From: Geoalkalibacter_A sp034189505
Lineage (GTDB): Bacteria; Desulfobacterota; Desulfuromonadia; Desulfuromonadales; Geoalkalibacteraceae
DNA length: 49,156 nt
Direction: 5' to 3'
NCBI GenBank assembly: GCA_034189505.1
Contig: JAXHUR010000017.1
Coordinates: forward strand, 1-49,156
In this document: in pieces, positions 9,116-16,606 of the stretch
Numbering within the stretch: position 1 is the stretch's first letter
Layout of the letters: every line of letters begins with the position of its first letter
The notes under the pieces: generated by a model
Databases searched by the model: none
Seen by the model: the letters and a program-made list of their open reading frames with translations, nothing else
What the model was told of the DNA's origin: nothing
Position numbers and translations under genes: made by a program

Positions 9116-12100
9116 GCCTGCTGCCTCTGCTTCTCGGCCCGGTACTCCTCGATACTCAGATTGCGCAGCACGGAAGTGCGTCCGTTTTCGTTGTGCACAA
9201 AACCAACGCCGGAGACGAAAGGCTCGATGATGTGGATCTTCTGCAACGGCGTGACGATGAGCAGCTGCAGATTGAGCTGAGCGAAGAGCTTGAGCCCGTA
9301 CTGGGCCGATTCGTCCGAGCCGCGGCCGAAGGCCTCGTCGATCACCACGAAGCGAAAGGAGCGCGAGCGCACCGCGCCCCACTCCAACCCGAACTGGTAG
9401 GCGAGGCTGGCCGCCAGTACGGTGTAGGCGAGCTTTTCCTTCTGTCCGCCCGACTTGCCCCCGGAATCGGCGTAGTGTTCATACTCGTTGTCGTCTTCGC
9501 GCCAGCGCTCGCTGGCGGCAAACACGAACCAGTTGCGCACGTCGGTCACCTTGGCGGTCCAGCGCCGGTCCTGCTCGGCCTGTCCCTCGCGCCCGCGGAA
9601 GCGCTCGATGATGCGCCGCACCTGCAGAAATTTAGTCTCGGAGTACTGGGCATCGCTGGAGCCGGTCAGGGCTCCTTCCGTGCAGGCACGCAGCTCGGAC
9701 TGAAAATCGCGGATATCCACATCGGGAGCGGCCTGGGTCTCCAGCACGATATAGCGGCCGGGATTATAGTCGATCTGGATCAGCGATTCGTTGATGCGGG
9801 CGATGCGCTCCTTGATGGTTTCACGCTCCCGGGAGAGCTGGGACTGAAAATTGGCCACTTCGCGGATGGTGTTTTCGTTGAGCAGCTCCTTGAAGCGCGC
9901 CTCGAAACGGGGCAGATCGTCAGCCTGCAGCTGATCGAGCATAGCGCGATAGTCGCCGGCGGCTTCCACCGCCACATCCACCTCCTGGGTTTCCAGAGGA
10001 TAATCGGTCTGAAACTGGCGCATGGCGTCGATGATTTTTTCCCGCAGACGCACCAGCTTCTTGTCTTCGGCGTCGATGCGTGTCTGCAGCCAGTCGCGCA
10101 TGTCACGCTCGCGGTTGTCGCAGGATTCAACCGTGAGCTGCTGATCGCCCAGCGCCTCATTGCGTAATACGGCAAGCTGATCGAACTGCGCCCTCTGATC
10201 CGGAGTCCCATCCTGATGCACCGCCTGGGCCTGGCGGCGCAGTTCCTGAGCATCGCTGCGCTTCTGTTCGGCTCTGGAGCGTTTGTCGTAGCGCTCCTTG
10301 AGCTGCTGATCGGTTTCCGCCAGCGCCTCTTCCACCTCCTGCAGTTGGAGGGCGAGCATTTTCAGAACGTCGGATGCCGCTTCCAGGTCGCGCTTTTCAT
10401 CTTCCAGGCGGGAGATCTCGAGCGCCAGAGGGCGCCAGTCCAGTTCGAGAAAATCAGGGTATTCATCGAGTTTGGACAACAGCCCGAGACGTTCTTTGAG
10501 GTCGTTCTGCTCCTTCTGAAGAGAAGAGATACGCCCGCCCGTTTCTGCCAGTTCCGTTTCCAGGAGGCGGGCTTTTTCTTCCAGGGCGGCAATCTTGGCG
10601 GCGTTGCTCCAGCCCAGCACATAACGGCTGCGATCGTCGAGGCGGTGACGATCGTCTTTTTCATGGCGTTCCCCCGGCGCCTTGATCTGGCCGGCGCGGG
10701 TGATCGCTTTCGTCTCGCGCCGGAACTGCTCCTGATTGGTGCAGCAGGCCAGATCGAAGCGATGGGCGACCTCGCGCTCGAGCCAGTCGTAAAAGGTTGA
10801 ATCGGGCTTGACCAGAATCTTGCGCGCAAGAGAGTGAGGATGCAGAGCCGGCAGCTCCGCGGGCGCTCTTTCGCGTACCCGGAAGTAAACCAGCCGCCCG
10901 CGCAGATGTGTCGCGTCGACCCATTCGGCCACGCGCGAATAGTGCTGATCAGGTACCAGCAGAGACAACCCGAAATTGCGCAGCAGGCGCTCGGCCGCCC
11001 CCTCCCAGTCGCGTTCCTCTTCACGGACCTGCAGCAGCTCGCCGGCAAAGGGCATCTCGTCCTCGGCAAGATCAAGGGCCCGGCACAGGGCGCGCCGCAC
11101 GGCAACCTGCTTTTCGTCGATATTGCTGCGGCGTGCCTTCAGTCCGCGGATCTCTTCCTGCAGCTGCTCATATTCGCTGCGTCGCTGGGCGAAAGAGACG
11201 CCTGCCTCATTGAGTTCATTCTGAATCCGTGCCTCGTTTTCCAGGGTCTGCTCATGCAGGTCGGCACACTGCCGGCGGAGGGAGAGAAAATCATCTTCGC
11301 TGTCAGCCGGGACAAGATCCAGACCCCGCATCAACTCGGCATAGCGCTCGGCTTTATGCCGGCGACGCTGCAGCTCCCCCTGTTTGCGGCGGATCTCTTC
11401 GGCAAGGGTTTCAATGCGATCGCCGCCCTGCTCGGCAATGGTGCGGCGCAGCTCACGTTCCCGCACCTGCAGCTCGTGCCGCTGTTCTTCCAGGCGGACA
11501 ATGCGGGTCTGGTGACGCTGAAGTTCTTCGTCCAGGGATTCGAGGCGCTTATCCAGCAGCGCCATCTTGAGGCCGGCAAACCAGGGGCGCAGTCCCTCGC
11601 GGCAGGCGCGCAGATTATTCCGGGACTGCACCATCTCACCGTGCCGCTCGCAGTCAGCAACCAGAGGCTCGAGCATCTCCACCTGACGCTTGGCTTTGAG
11701 AACCGCTTCGTGAGCCCGATTGAGGTCGTCGAAATGGCCGATCAGGGCGGTGATGCGCGGTGCTACATCGAATGGCTCGAGCATGTGGTTGCGGACGAAA
11801 TCCGTGAGATTGCCCACCGATTTAAGGGAAACGGTCTGCAGAAACAGATCAAGAGCCTGCTCGTTGTCGATGCCGAATCGCCGCCGGAACCAGGCGCCGT
11901 AAGGGGGAAAGCTATCAAACAGCTCAACCTTGTCGCCACGCAGACGTTTGCGCAGCTGCGCGATATCGGTGCCGAAACGGGAAAAATCGGCGGGAATGGA
12001 GAGCTCGCGTTCACAGGCGACATAAAAACGAGCCGGCTGTCCCTGGACATCTTTCATCCAGAACACCTGGGCCAGGGTCACCGTTTTGTGGTAACCGGCG

Positions 12101-12477
12101 TTGTGGAATACGCCCAGAATGACCGAATAACTGTTGTGGCTGCGCAGGGCCACCGGTTTGACGCTGCCGAGGGTATCCTGGCGCTCCGACTTGTAGTAGC
12201 CCAGCACATAGGAGCGCAGGGAGCGCTCGCGCGCATCGGCCCCGGCGGCCTTGTTATAGGAGATGCGCTGACTCGGCACCAGCAGAGTGGTGACGGCATC
12301 CACCAGGGTCGATTTACCCGAACCGATATCGCCTGTCAGCAGCGCGTTCCTGCCGTCGAGGTTCAATGTCCACACCTTGGAGTCGAAAGTCCCCCAGTTC
12401 AGGACCTCCAGCCGCTGCAGCCGGAATCCGGCCAGTTTGTCGTCGCCGATGAATTCAAGCTCCAGGGTTTCACTCAT
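9112..12477 (-). CDS. jetC: Wadjet anti-plasmid system, JetC SMC-like ATPase
   Basis: An 1121-residue SMC/MukB-like ATPase. Walker A is GDIGSGKST (residues 49-57). Long coiled-coil arms follow (about 270-500 and 600-900, rich in Glu/Arg/Leu heptads) around a hinge-like centre. The C-terminal head carries the signature KSGGQKEK and Walker B FVVIDEAFGRG. The protein is the DNA loop-extruding motor of the Wadjet complex, acting with kleisin JetA and KITE-like JetB. The ATG at 12477 overlaps the jetB stop by 8 bases; a GTG two codons upstream is an alternative. It ends in an ATGA overlap with jetD. Both ATPase motifs are intact. Confidence 0.95.
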   Translation of the reverse strand: MSETLELEFIGDDKLAGFRLQRLEVLNWGTFDSKVWTLNLDGRNALLTGDIGSGKSTLVDAVTTLLVPSQRISYNKAAGADARERSLRSYVLGYYKSERQDTLGSVKPVALRSHNSYSVILGVFHNAGYHKTVTLAQVFWMKDVQGQPARFYVACERELSIPADFSRFGTDIAQLRKRLRGDKVELFDSFPPYGAWFRRRFGIDNEQALDLFLQTVSLKSVGNLTDFVRNHMLEPFDVAPRITALIGHFDDLNRAHEAVLKAKRQVEMLEPLVADCERHGEMVQSRNNLRACREGLRPWFAGLKMALLDKRLESLDEELQRHQTRIVRLEEQRHELQVRERELRRTIAEQGGDRIETLAEEIRRKQGELQRRRHKAERYAELMRGLDLVPADSEDDFLSLRRQCADLHEQTLENEARIQNELNEAGVSFAQRRSEYEQLQEEIRGLKARRSNIDEKQVAVRRALCRALDLAEDEMPFAGELLQVREEERDWEGAAERLLRNFGLSLLVPDQHYSRVAEWVDATHLRGRLVYFRVRERAPAELPALHPHSLARKILVKPDSTFYDWLEREVAHRFDLACCTNQEQFRRETKAITRAGQIKAPGERHEKDDRHRLDDRSRYVLGWSNAAKIAALEEKARLLETELAETGGRISSLQKEQNDLKERLGLLSKLDEYPDFLELDWRPLALEISRLEDEKRDLEAASDVLKMLALQLQEVEEALAETDQQLKERYDKRSRAEQKRSDAQELRRQAQAVHQDGTPDQRAQFDQLAVLRNEALGDQQLTVESCDNRERDMRDWLQTRIDAEDKKLVRLREKIIDAMRQFQTDYPLETQEVDVAVEAAGDYRAMLDQLQADDLPRFEARFKELLNENTIREVANFQSQLSRERETIKERIARINESLIQIDYNPGRYIVLETQAAPDVDIRDFQSELRACTEGALTGSSDAQYSETKFLQVRRIIERFRGREGQAEQDRRWTAKVTDVRNWFVFAASERWREDDNEYEHYADSGGKSGGQKEKLAYTVLAASLAYQFGLEWGAVRSRSFRFVVIDEAFGRGSDESAQYGLKLFAQLNLQLLIVTPLQKIHIIEPFVSGVGFVHNENGRTSVLRNLSIEEYRAEKQRQQA

Positions 12478-13156
12478 CGTCACCCTCGTTCTCCCCTGCC
12501 AGTTCCTGTTGCCCGGTCAGTTCCTGTTGCCCGGTCAGTTCCTGTTGCCCGGTCAGTTCCTGTTGATATTCAGCCAGCCGCCGATCGAATTCGGCCAGCC
12601 ACTGGGCATCGACAAACGCCTTGATGATGCGGCGCACCTCGAACATCTTCTCCTGCCCGCGCAGGCGGCGCACAAAACCGAGTTCGGCGATCTTGTTGAG
12701 ATGGGTGTCCACCTGGTCGATCAGCCGGGTTTCGTTACTGCCTGCAGGGTAAAAGACTCGGATCAGATCGACCACTTCGTCGCGAGACAGAATCAGACGG
12801 GTTTCGCCGCCCCCAGCGTCCGATTCCGCCAACTTCTTACGCAACAGCGCCAACAGCAGGCTGACAGGAAAAGAAAGGCGGCGGCGCGCAACAAGACGCG
12901 GCAGCTTGTTCCCTTGCTCCTCGTCCTCATCGGGGCGCGAGCGCAGAAAGGCGTATCCTTCGGCCTCGTCAAGCATTAGCTCAAGCCCCAGGACGGCGAC
13001 ATAATCGCGCACCCGGGCCTGCAGATTGAGCAGGGCGTTCCACTGGGACGGATTTTCATCCTGGTAGATGACTCCCTTGAGCAGCGGGATAACGACCTGA
13101 GAGAGGTCGCCGTCGGTTTCTTCCGCAGGGATTGGTTCGGTCTTATTTTGATTCAT
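12470..13156 (-). CDS. jetB: Wadjet anti-plasmid system, JetB (DUF4194)
   Basis: A 228-residue KITE-like accessory subunit of the DUF4194 family, predicted to bind the kleisin JetA and cap the JetC heads. The family core is visible (VVIPLLKGVIYQDENPSQWN; LGLELMLDEAEGYAFLR; FPVSLLLALLRKKL). The start at 13156 overlaps the jetA stop as ATGA; the frame upstream of it lies in jetA. The C-terminal tail is unusual. It carries about four copies of the hexapeptide QQELTG, encoded by an 18-bp tandem DNA repeat, before the acidic end GDDE. The tail may be a length-variable linker. Confidence 0.92.
   Translation of the reverse strand: MNQNKTEPIPAEETDGDLSQVVIPLLKGVIYQDENPSQWNALLNLQARVRDYVAVLGLELMLDEAEGYAFLRSRPDEDEEQGNKLPRLVARRRLSFPVSLLLALLRKKLAESDAGGGETRLILSRDEVVDLIRVFYPAGSNETRLIDQVDTHLNKIAELGFVRRLRGQEKMFEVRRIIKAFVDAQWLAEFDRRLAEYQQELTGQQELTGQQELTGQQELAGENEGDDE
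12500..12565. repeat. 18-bp tandem repeat inside the jetB 3' end
   Basis: The unit CAGTTCCTGTTGCCCGGT (plus strand) occurs three times in full and a fourth time in part (12 bases), perfectly repeated. It keeps frame and encodes hexapeptide repeats of QQELTG in JetB. Copy-number change by slippage would lengthen or shorten the tail without a frameshift. Confidence 0.95.
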
Positions 13157-14604
13157 CCATTCTTCCTCAAAAAAACAATGCGCGGCAGACGGGCGCGACG
13201 AATCGTTCCCTCGTCGGTGCGCCATTCGATCAGATCCTGCTGCTCTTCGTCGACTGCCGCTTCGGGCCAGTCACCGGCCAGGTGCAGATAAGTGAGCAGC
13301 TCCGCCAAACCATGCTTCAGGGGATGGCGGGCAACCACCTCACCGAGAGTGACATGGGAGCGCTCCTGCAGAGCCTGGCGCAGGTTGCGCAGCAGTTCGG
13401 CGCGATCGACCACCACCTGGGCGTAGAGGGCCGCGGTATCAATGTCCGTTTCACCGCTTTCCAGCTCCACATCGGCAATCACCGGCTTAACCGGCGGGCT
13501 GTAAAGCGGGCGCTCGAAAGGCAGCTCGATGCGTGGAGCGCTTTCGGCCAGTTCCATGAAATCGCGCGGGGGCGCCGCCTCTCTCACGTCCAGGGCGCGC
13601 GCTTCGATGTCACGCAGGATATCCATGATACGGCGGTTTTCCAGCCAGGCCTGGTCATCGAGAAAACGCCGCAGCTGCTGCGACAGGCGCGCAACCGTGC
13701 GCTGCGTGTGTTCGCCGGCCTCGAGCCAATCGTAATGCACCCGTCGCAGGCGCGCATCGGGGTGCATCTCGGCAATGGGTTCAAGATCGAGAACCTGTTC
13801 GAGCAGATGGCTTAATTCTTCCTGGCGAGTCTGGGACATGAGAAAATCCCAGAAGGCACGAAAACTTTTGCCCTGGTCGGAATCGGCGATGGCATCGCGC
13901 TCCCCCATGATCTCTTCGAGCAGTGTGCCCTTGGCACCCTCCCACAGGGCAATGCGCTCGCGCACCCGCCGATCGAGAGTGCGGAAATTGTGCTCCACCT
14001 CGCGAAAATCAGTGAGCAGCTCGCGGGCGAGCTGCAGAAACTGTTGAAATCGATCCTTCAATGCAGTCGCATCCAGCAGCGGGATATCCCCATCGAGGAT
14101 GCGGGCAATTTCGGCGTCGATTTCGTCCCGGCGTTTGTGCAGCTCCGAAATGCGCGTTTCGGGGTCGGTCTGGCTGCCTTCACTCATCTGCCGCAGCAGC
14201 TCAAACAGGGTCAGAAGCCGAGACTCGGTGCCGACAAAAGCGCGCTCGGTCAGGCTCTCCAGCCAGGCGATGGCTTTTTCCGTCGCCGGAGTCAGATCGA
14301 AATGAGGTTCATCCGAACCGGCGGGATAGAATTTACGCAGCCAGCCCTTTTCGTTATCTGCCCAGTCGTTGAGATAGGCTGCGGCCGAACGCGGGAACGC
14401 CTCTTCGCCATACCGGTCGCGCAGGACGAAAAGCTCGTCCTCCAGCGCTTCGGCCAGATCGGCCTGCGCCATGGTGCGCACGTTGGGAGCGATAAAAACC
14501 CTGTGCAGAAAGCTCGCCACCAGAGGGGCATGGTCAGAGCGCAGCAGCCGCCAGGCGGGATGATTTTTGCGCAGCAGGTCAAGAGTGGTGTAATCGAGCG
14601 GCAT
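13153..14604 (-). CDS. jetA: Wadjet anti-plasmid system, JetA kleisin-like subunit (DUF3375)
   Basis: A 483-residue DUF3375 protein, first gene of jetABCD. Family features are the N-terminus (TTLDLLRKNHPAWRLLRSDH), the wHTH-like first third and a central coiled-coil segment around residues 165-260. The C-terminal part includes ELPFERPLYSPP. In Wadjet it is the kleisin that bridges the JetC heads and binds JetB. The four genes jetA-B-C-D share stop/start overlaps, so stoichiometry is probably set by translational coupling. The Shine-Dalgarno is weak. No clear promoter was found in the 93 bp between it and the toxin gene, so transcription may begin there or read through from the toxin-antitoxin operon. 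Confidence 0.93.
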   Translation of the reverse strand: MPLDYTTLDLLRKNHPAWRLLRSDHAPLVASFLHRVFIAPNVRTMAQADLAEALEDELFVLRDRYGEEAFPRSAAAYLNDWADNEKGWLRKFYPAGSDEPHFDLTPATEKAIAWLESLTERAFVGTESRLLTLFELLRQMSEGSQTDPETRISELHKRRDEIDAEIARILDGDIPLLDATALKDRFQQFLQLARELLTDFREVEHNFRTLDRRVRERIALWEGAKGTLLEEIMGERDAIADSDQGKSFRAFWDFLMSQTRQEELSHLLEQVLDLEPIAEMHPDARLRRVHYDWLEAGEHTQRTVARLSQQLRRFLDDQAWLENRRIMDILRDIEARALDVREAAPPRDFMELAESAPRIELPFERPLYSPPVKPVIADVELESGETDIDTAALYAQVVVDRAELLRNLRQALQERSHVTLGEVVARHPLKHGLAELLTYLHLAGDWPEAAVDEEQQDLIEWRTDEGTIRRARLPRIVFLRKNG

Positions 14605-14697
14605 GAGAGTCTTTACTTGGGAAAGTTTCTTGCTGGGCGGCCTTCAAGTACGATCATTCGCAGCTGAAAAGAGCGGGCGCGAGCCACATTGAATGAT

Positions 14698-15024
14698 TCA
14701 GGCTTTGATAAGCCTGCGTTGCAGAAGCGTCTGCATGTCGCGCCGCCCGTCCGCAATCAGAAGTACGTAAACAAAGTCATCGATGATTCTGTAAACAATG
14801 CGATACGGCTTAAAGAAAACCTCCCGGTATTCCTGAATCCCGATATCGAGCAATTCTTTGTGATAGGCTCCCCGCAGGGGGTTTTCTGTCAGAATTTCAA
14901 AAGTTCTTTCTATCCGATCAAGGACATCATCCGCCTTTCCCTCGACATCATGGTGAACAATACAATCATAGATATCCTCGAGGTCGTTAGCAGCGTCCTG
15001 CGTTATATAAACCTGAAACGGCAT
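14698..15024 (-). CDS. Type II toxin, RelE/ParE superfamily
   Basis: A 108-residue toxin-like protein with the RelE/ParE fold pattern. It has an N-terminal helix (TQDAANDLEDIYDCI) followed by IERTFEILTENPLRG. The beta-sheet core ends in EVFFKPYRIVYRIIDDFVYVLLIADGRRD. Such toxins cleave mRNA on the ribosome or poison gyrase. The sequence alone does not decide, although the FKPYRIVYRI/ADGRRD pattern is common in plasmid-type ParE/RelE. The start at 15024 overlaps the antitoxin stop (TGATG). A perfect 7-bp stem with TGAT loop (14700-14717) covers the last codons. The gene lies directly upstream of the Wadjet operon, in the same orientation. Confidence 0.88.
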   Translation of the reverse strand: MPFQVYITQDAANDLEDIYDCIVHHDVEGKADDVLDRIERTFEILTENPLRGAYHKELLDIGIQEYREVFFKPYRIVYRIIDDFVYVLLIADGRRDMQTLLQRRLIKA

Positions 15025-15299
15025 CAAAAGCGCTCCCGCCGCTCCCGCAAACGTCTGACGATTTCAGCGGCAGGCTGGACCATCCCTTCTTCAATTTGAC
15101 GAGAACCAAGCGCAAGCATTTTCAGCAGCGCCATGGTTTCCTGCATCTGCTCATAACTTTTAATGTTCTGGATGACCGCCTTCGCTTCGCCATTCTGAGT
15201 AATAACCAGGGGCTCGCCCTGCTCTCCAAGATTGCGCACAATCTCTGCGGCATGAGCTTTGAGATAGCTGATTGGCTTGATCTGGCTGCTGAGTCTCAT
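15024..15299 (-). CDS. Type II antitoxin, Phd/YefM family
   Basis: A 91-residue antitoxin with the Phd/YefM N-terminal DNA-binding motif (IKPISYLKAHAAEIVRNL, then GEPLVITQNGEAKAVI). A C-terminal helical tail would neutralise the toxin. The ATG at 15299 is chosen over the GTG at 15305 because GGGAGGTG sits at proper distance. It overlaps the toxin start by one base. A promoter with an overlapping palindrome just upstream fits autorepression by the toxin-antitoxin complex. Confidence 0.9.
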   Translation of the reverse strand: MRLSSQIKPISYLKAHAAEIVRNLGEQGEPLVITQNGEAKAVIQNIKSYEQMQETMALLKMLALGSRQIEEGMVQPAAEIVRRLRERRERF

Positions 15300-15315
15300 A
15301 AACACCTCCCTTAGA

Positions 15316-15349
15316 GACTAAATATAGTCCATAAAAAGTCGCCGGTCAA
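15316..15349 (-). promoter_or_regulatory. Toxin-antitoxin promoter with overlapping operator
   Basis: On the minus strand, -35 TTGACC (15349-15344), a 17-base spacer and -10 TATATT (15326-15321) precede the antitoxin. The -10 is embedded in the near-palindrome GACTAAATATAGTC (15316-15329), a likely binding site for the Phd/YefM protein. The arrangement would give autorepression. Confidence 0.75.
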
Positions 15350-15411
15350 ACCTTCAAGATCGACTTGTCAACTCGAAAGCCTGATCCCATGTATGCCCTC
15401 TGCTCTCAGCT

Positions 15412-15425
15412 TAACCCGGGTTAAA
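15412..15425. repeat. 14-bp perfect palindrome TTAACCCGGGTTAA downstream of yhhJ
   Basis: The palindrome lies in the 176-bp space between yhhJ and the antitoxin promoter. A near-copy, TTAACCCGGGCTAA (20690-20703), lies on the other side of the three-gene export cassette, adjoining repeat element C, whose ends are TAACCCG-like. Role unknown; it may be a relic of an element end. Confidence 0.6.
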
Positions 15426-15481
15426 CACGACCTGGCTCGATTCCACAGACAGGTTAATTTCTTTTCGGTCAAGGTGCCAAT

Positions 15482-16603
15482 TTACGCCATTTTCCCGATG
15501 GTTTTGCGAAAGCGGACCAGAGCCAGTGCAAAAAGGATTGCTCCAATCAGGACAATAAAGAGAAACTGCGGCCAGACCGCAGTGAAGCCCGCGCCCCGAT
15601 AGAGGATCGACTTAGCCAACATCACAAAATGTGTGTTAGGCGCGGCGAGCATGATGTACTGAATGGCCTCCGGCATGCTCTCACGCGCAGTCGTAGCACC
15701 GGAGAGCATCTGCAGCGGCAGCAGCACCAGCATGAGCAGCAGGCCGAACTGGGGCATGGAGCGGGCGACGGTACCCAGGAAGATGCCCATGGAGGTGGTC
15801 GCGAACAGGTGCAACGCAGTGCCGGCGAGAAACAGCGCGAGTGAACCCTGGATCGGCACGGACAGCCATCCCTGTACGATGAAGATGAGCGCGAAGGCGG
15901 TGGCGGTAAGGACGACCAGACCCATCGCCCACACCTTGCTCGTCATGATCTCAAACGGTGTGACCGGCATGACCAGCAGATGCTCGACCGTACCATGCTC
16001 GCGTTCGCGGATCAGGGCGGCACCCGTCAGCACGATGGAAAGCATGGTTACGTTGTTGATGACCTGCATGACGGCGCCAAACCATGACTTGTTGAGCTGG
16101 GGATTGAAGCGCACCCGCAGCGCCAGATCGACCGGCGGTGCCGGCACCTCGCGATAACGCTGCACGAAAGCGCGCACCTCGTCACTCACGATGGTCTGGA
16201 TATATCCACTGCCGGTGAACGCCTGGCTCATCCTTGTGGCGTCTACATTGAGCTGGATCGTGGGCCTCCTCCCGGCGAGCAGATCGCGCTGGAAGTTCGG
16301 CGGAATATCCAGGGCGAAGGTGGCCAGGCCGGCATCCATAAGGGCATCCATCTCCGCTTGGCCAATGATTTCGGGGGGTACGAAATAAGGCGGGTAAAAG
16401 GCGCTGACGATGCGCCACGACAGCGGTGAGCGATCCTCGTTGACGATCGCGATCGGCGCCTTGTTGAGGGTCTCCGGCATGGCTGTGGCTGCCGTGTAGA
16501 CCGACAGGGTGAAGGCGTAGACGATCAGCACCAGCATGATCGGGTCGCGCACCAGGCTGCGCAACTCCTTGATGCCGAGGTGAAGGACGTTGGCCGGACG
16601 CAT
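15482..16603 (-). CDS. yhhJ: ABC-2 type permease, YhhJ-like
   Basis: A 373-residue ABC-2 membrane protein. It has one N-terminal transmembrane helix (IMLVLIVYAFTLSVYTAA) and a large periplasmic domain (about 50-170). Five further hydrophobic segments lie in the C-terminal half (MLSIVLTGAALIRERE; LVVLTATAFALIFIV; LLLMLVLLPLQML; FLFIVLIGAILFALALV). It begins 3 bp after the stop of the RbbA-like gene, forming the YhiI-RbbA-YhhJ arrangement known from enterobacteria. It probably pairs with the membrane half of the RbbA-like protein as an exporter of unknown substrate. Confidence 0.85.
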   Translation of the reverse strand: MRPANVLHLGIKELRSLVRDPIMLVLIVYAFTLSVYTAATAMPETLNKAPIAIVNEDRSPLSWRIVSAFYPPYFVPPEIIGQAEMDALMDAGLATFALDIPPNFQRDLLAGRRPTIQLNVDATRMSQAFTGSGYIQTIVSDEVRAFVQRYREVPAPPVDLALRVRFNPQLNKSWFGAVMQVINNVTMLSIVLTGAALIREREHGTVEHLLVMPVTPFEIMTSKVWAMGLVVLTATAFALIFIVQGWLSVPIQGSLALFLAGTALHLFATTSMGIFLGTVARSMPQFGLLLMLVLLPLQMLSGATTARESMPEAIQYIMLAAPNTHFVMLAKSILYRGAGFTAVWPQFLFIVLIGAILFALALVRFRKTIGKMA

Positions 16604-16606
16604 GGA

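Noticed and set aside
10834..12624. Long plus-strand open frames opposite jetC (596 codons) and similar ones opposite dnaE, rbbA, the icmF gene and others
   Set aside because: They mirror well-supported genes on the other strand, have no recognisable domains and no ribosome-binding sites; high GC codon bias creates such shadows.
14699..14717. Terminator at the end of the toxin gene
   Set aside because: A perfect 7-bp hairpin covers the last codons but no T tract follows on the minus strand, so read-through into jetA remains possible.
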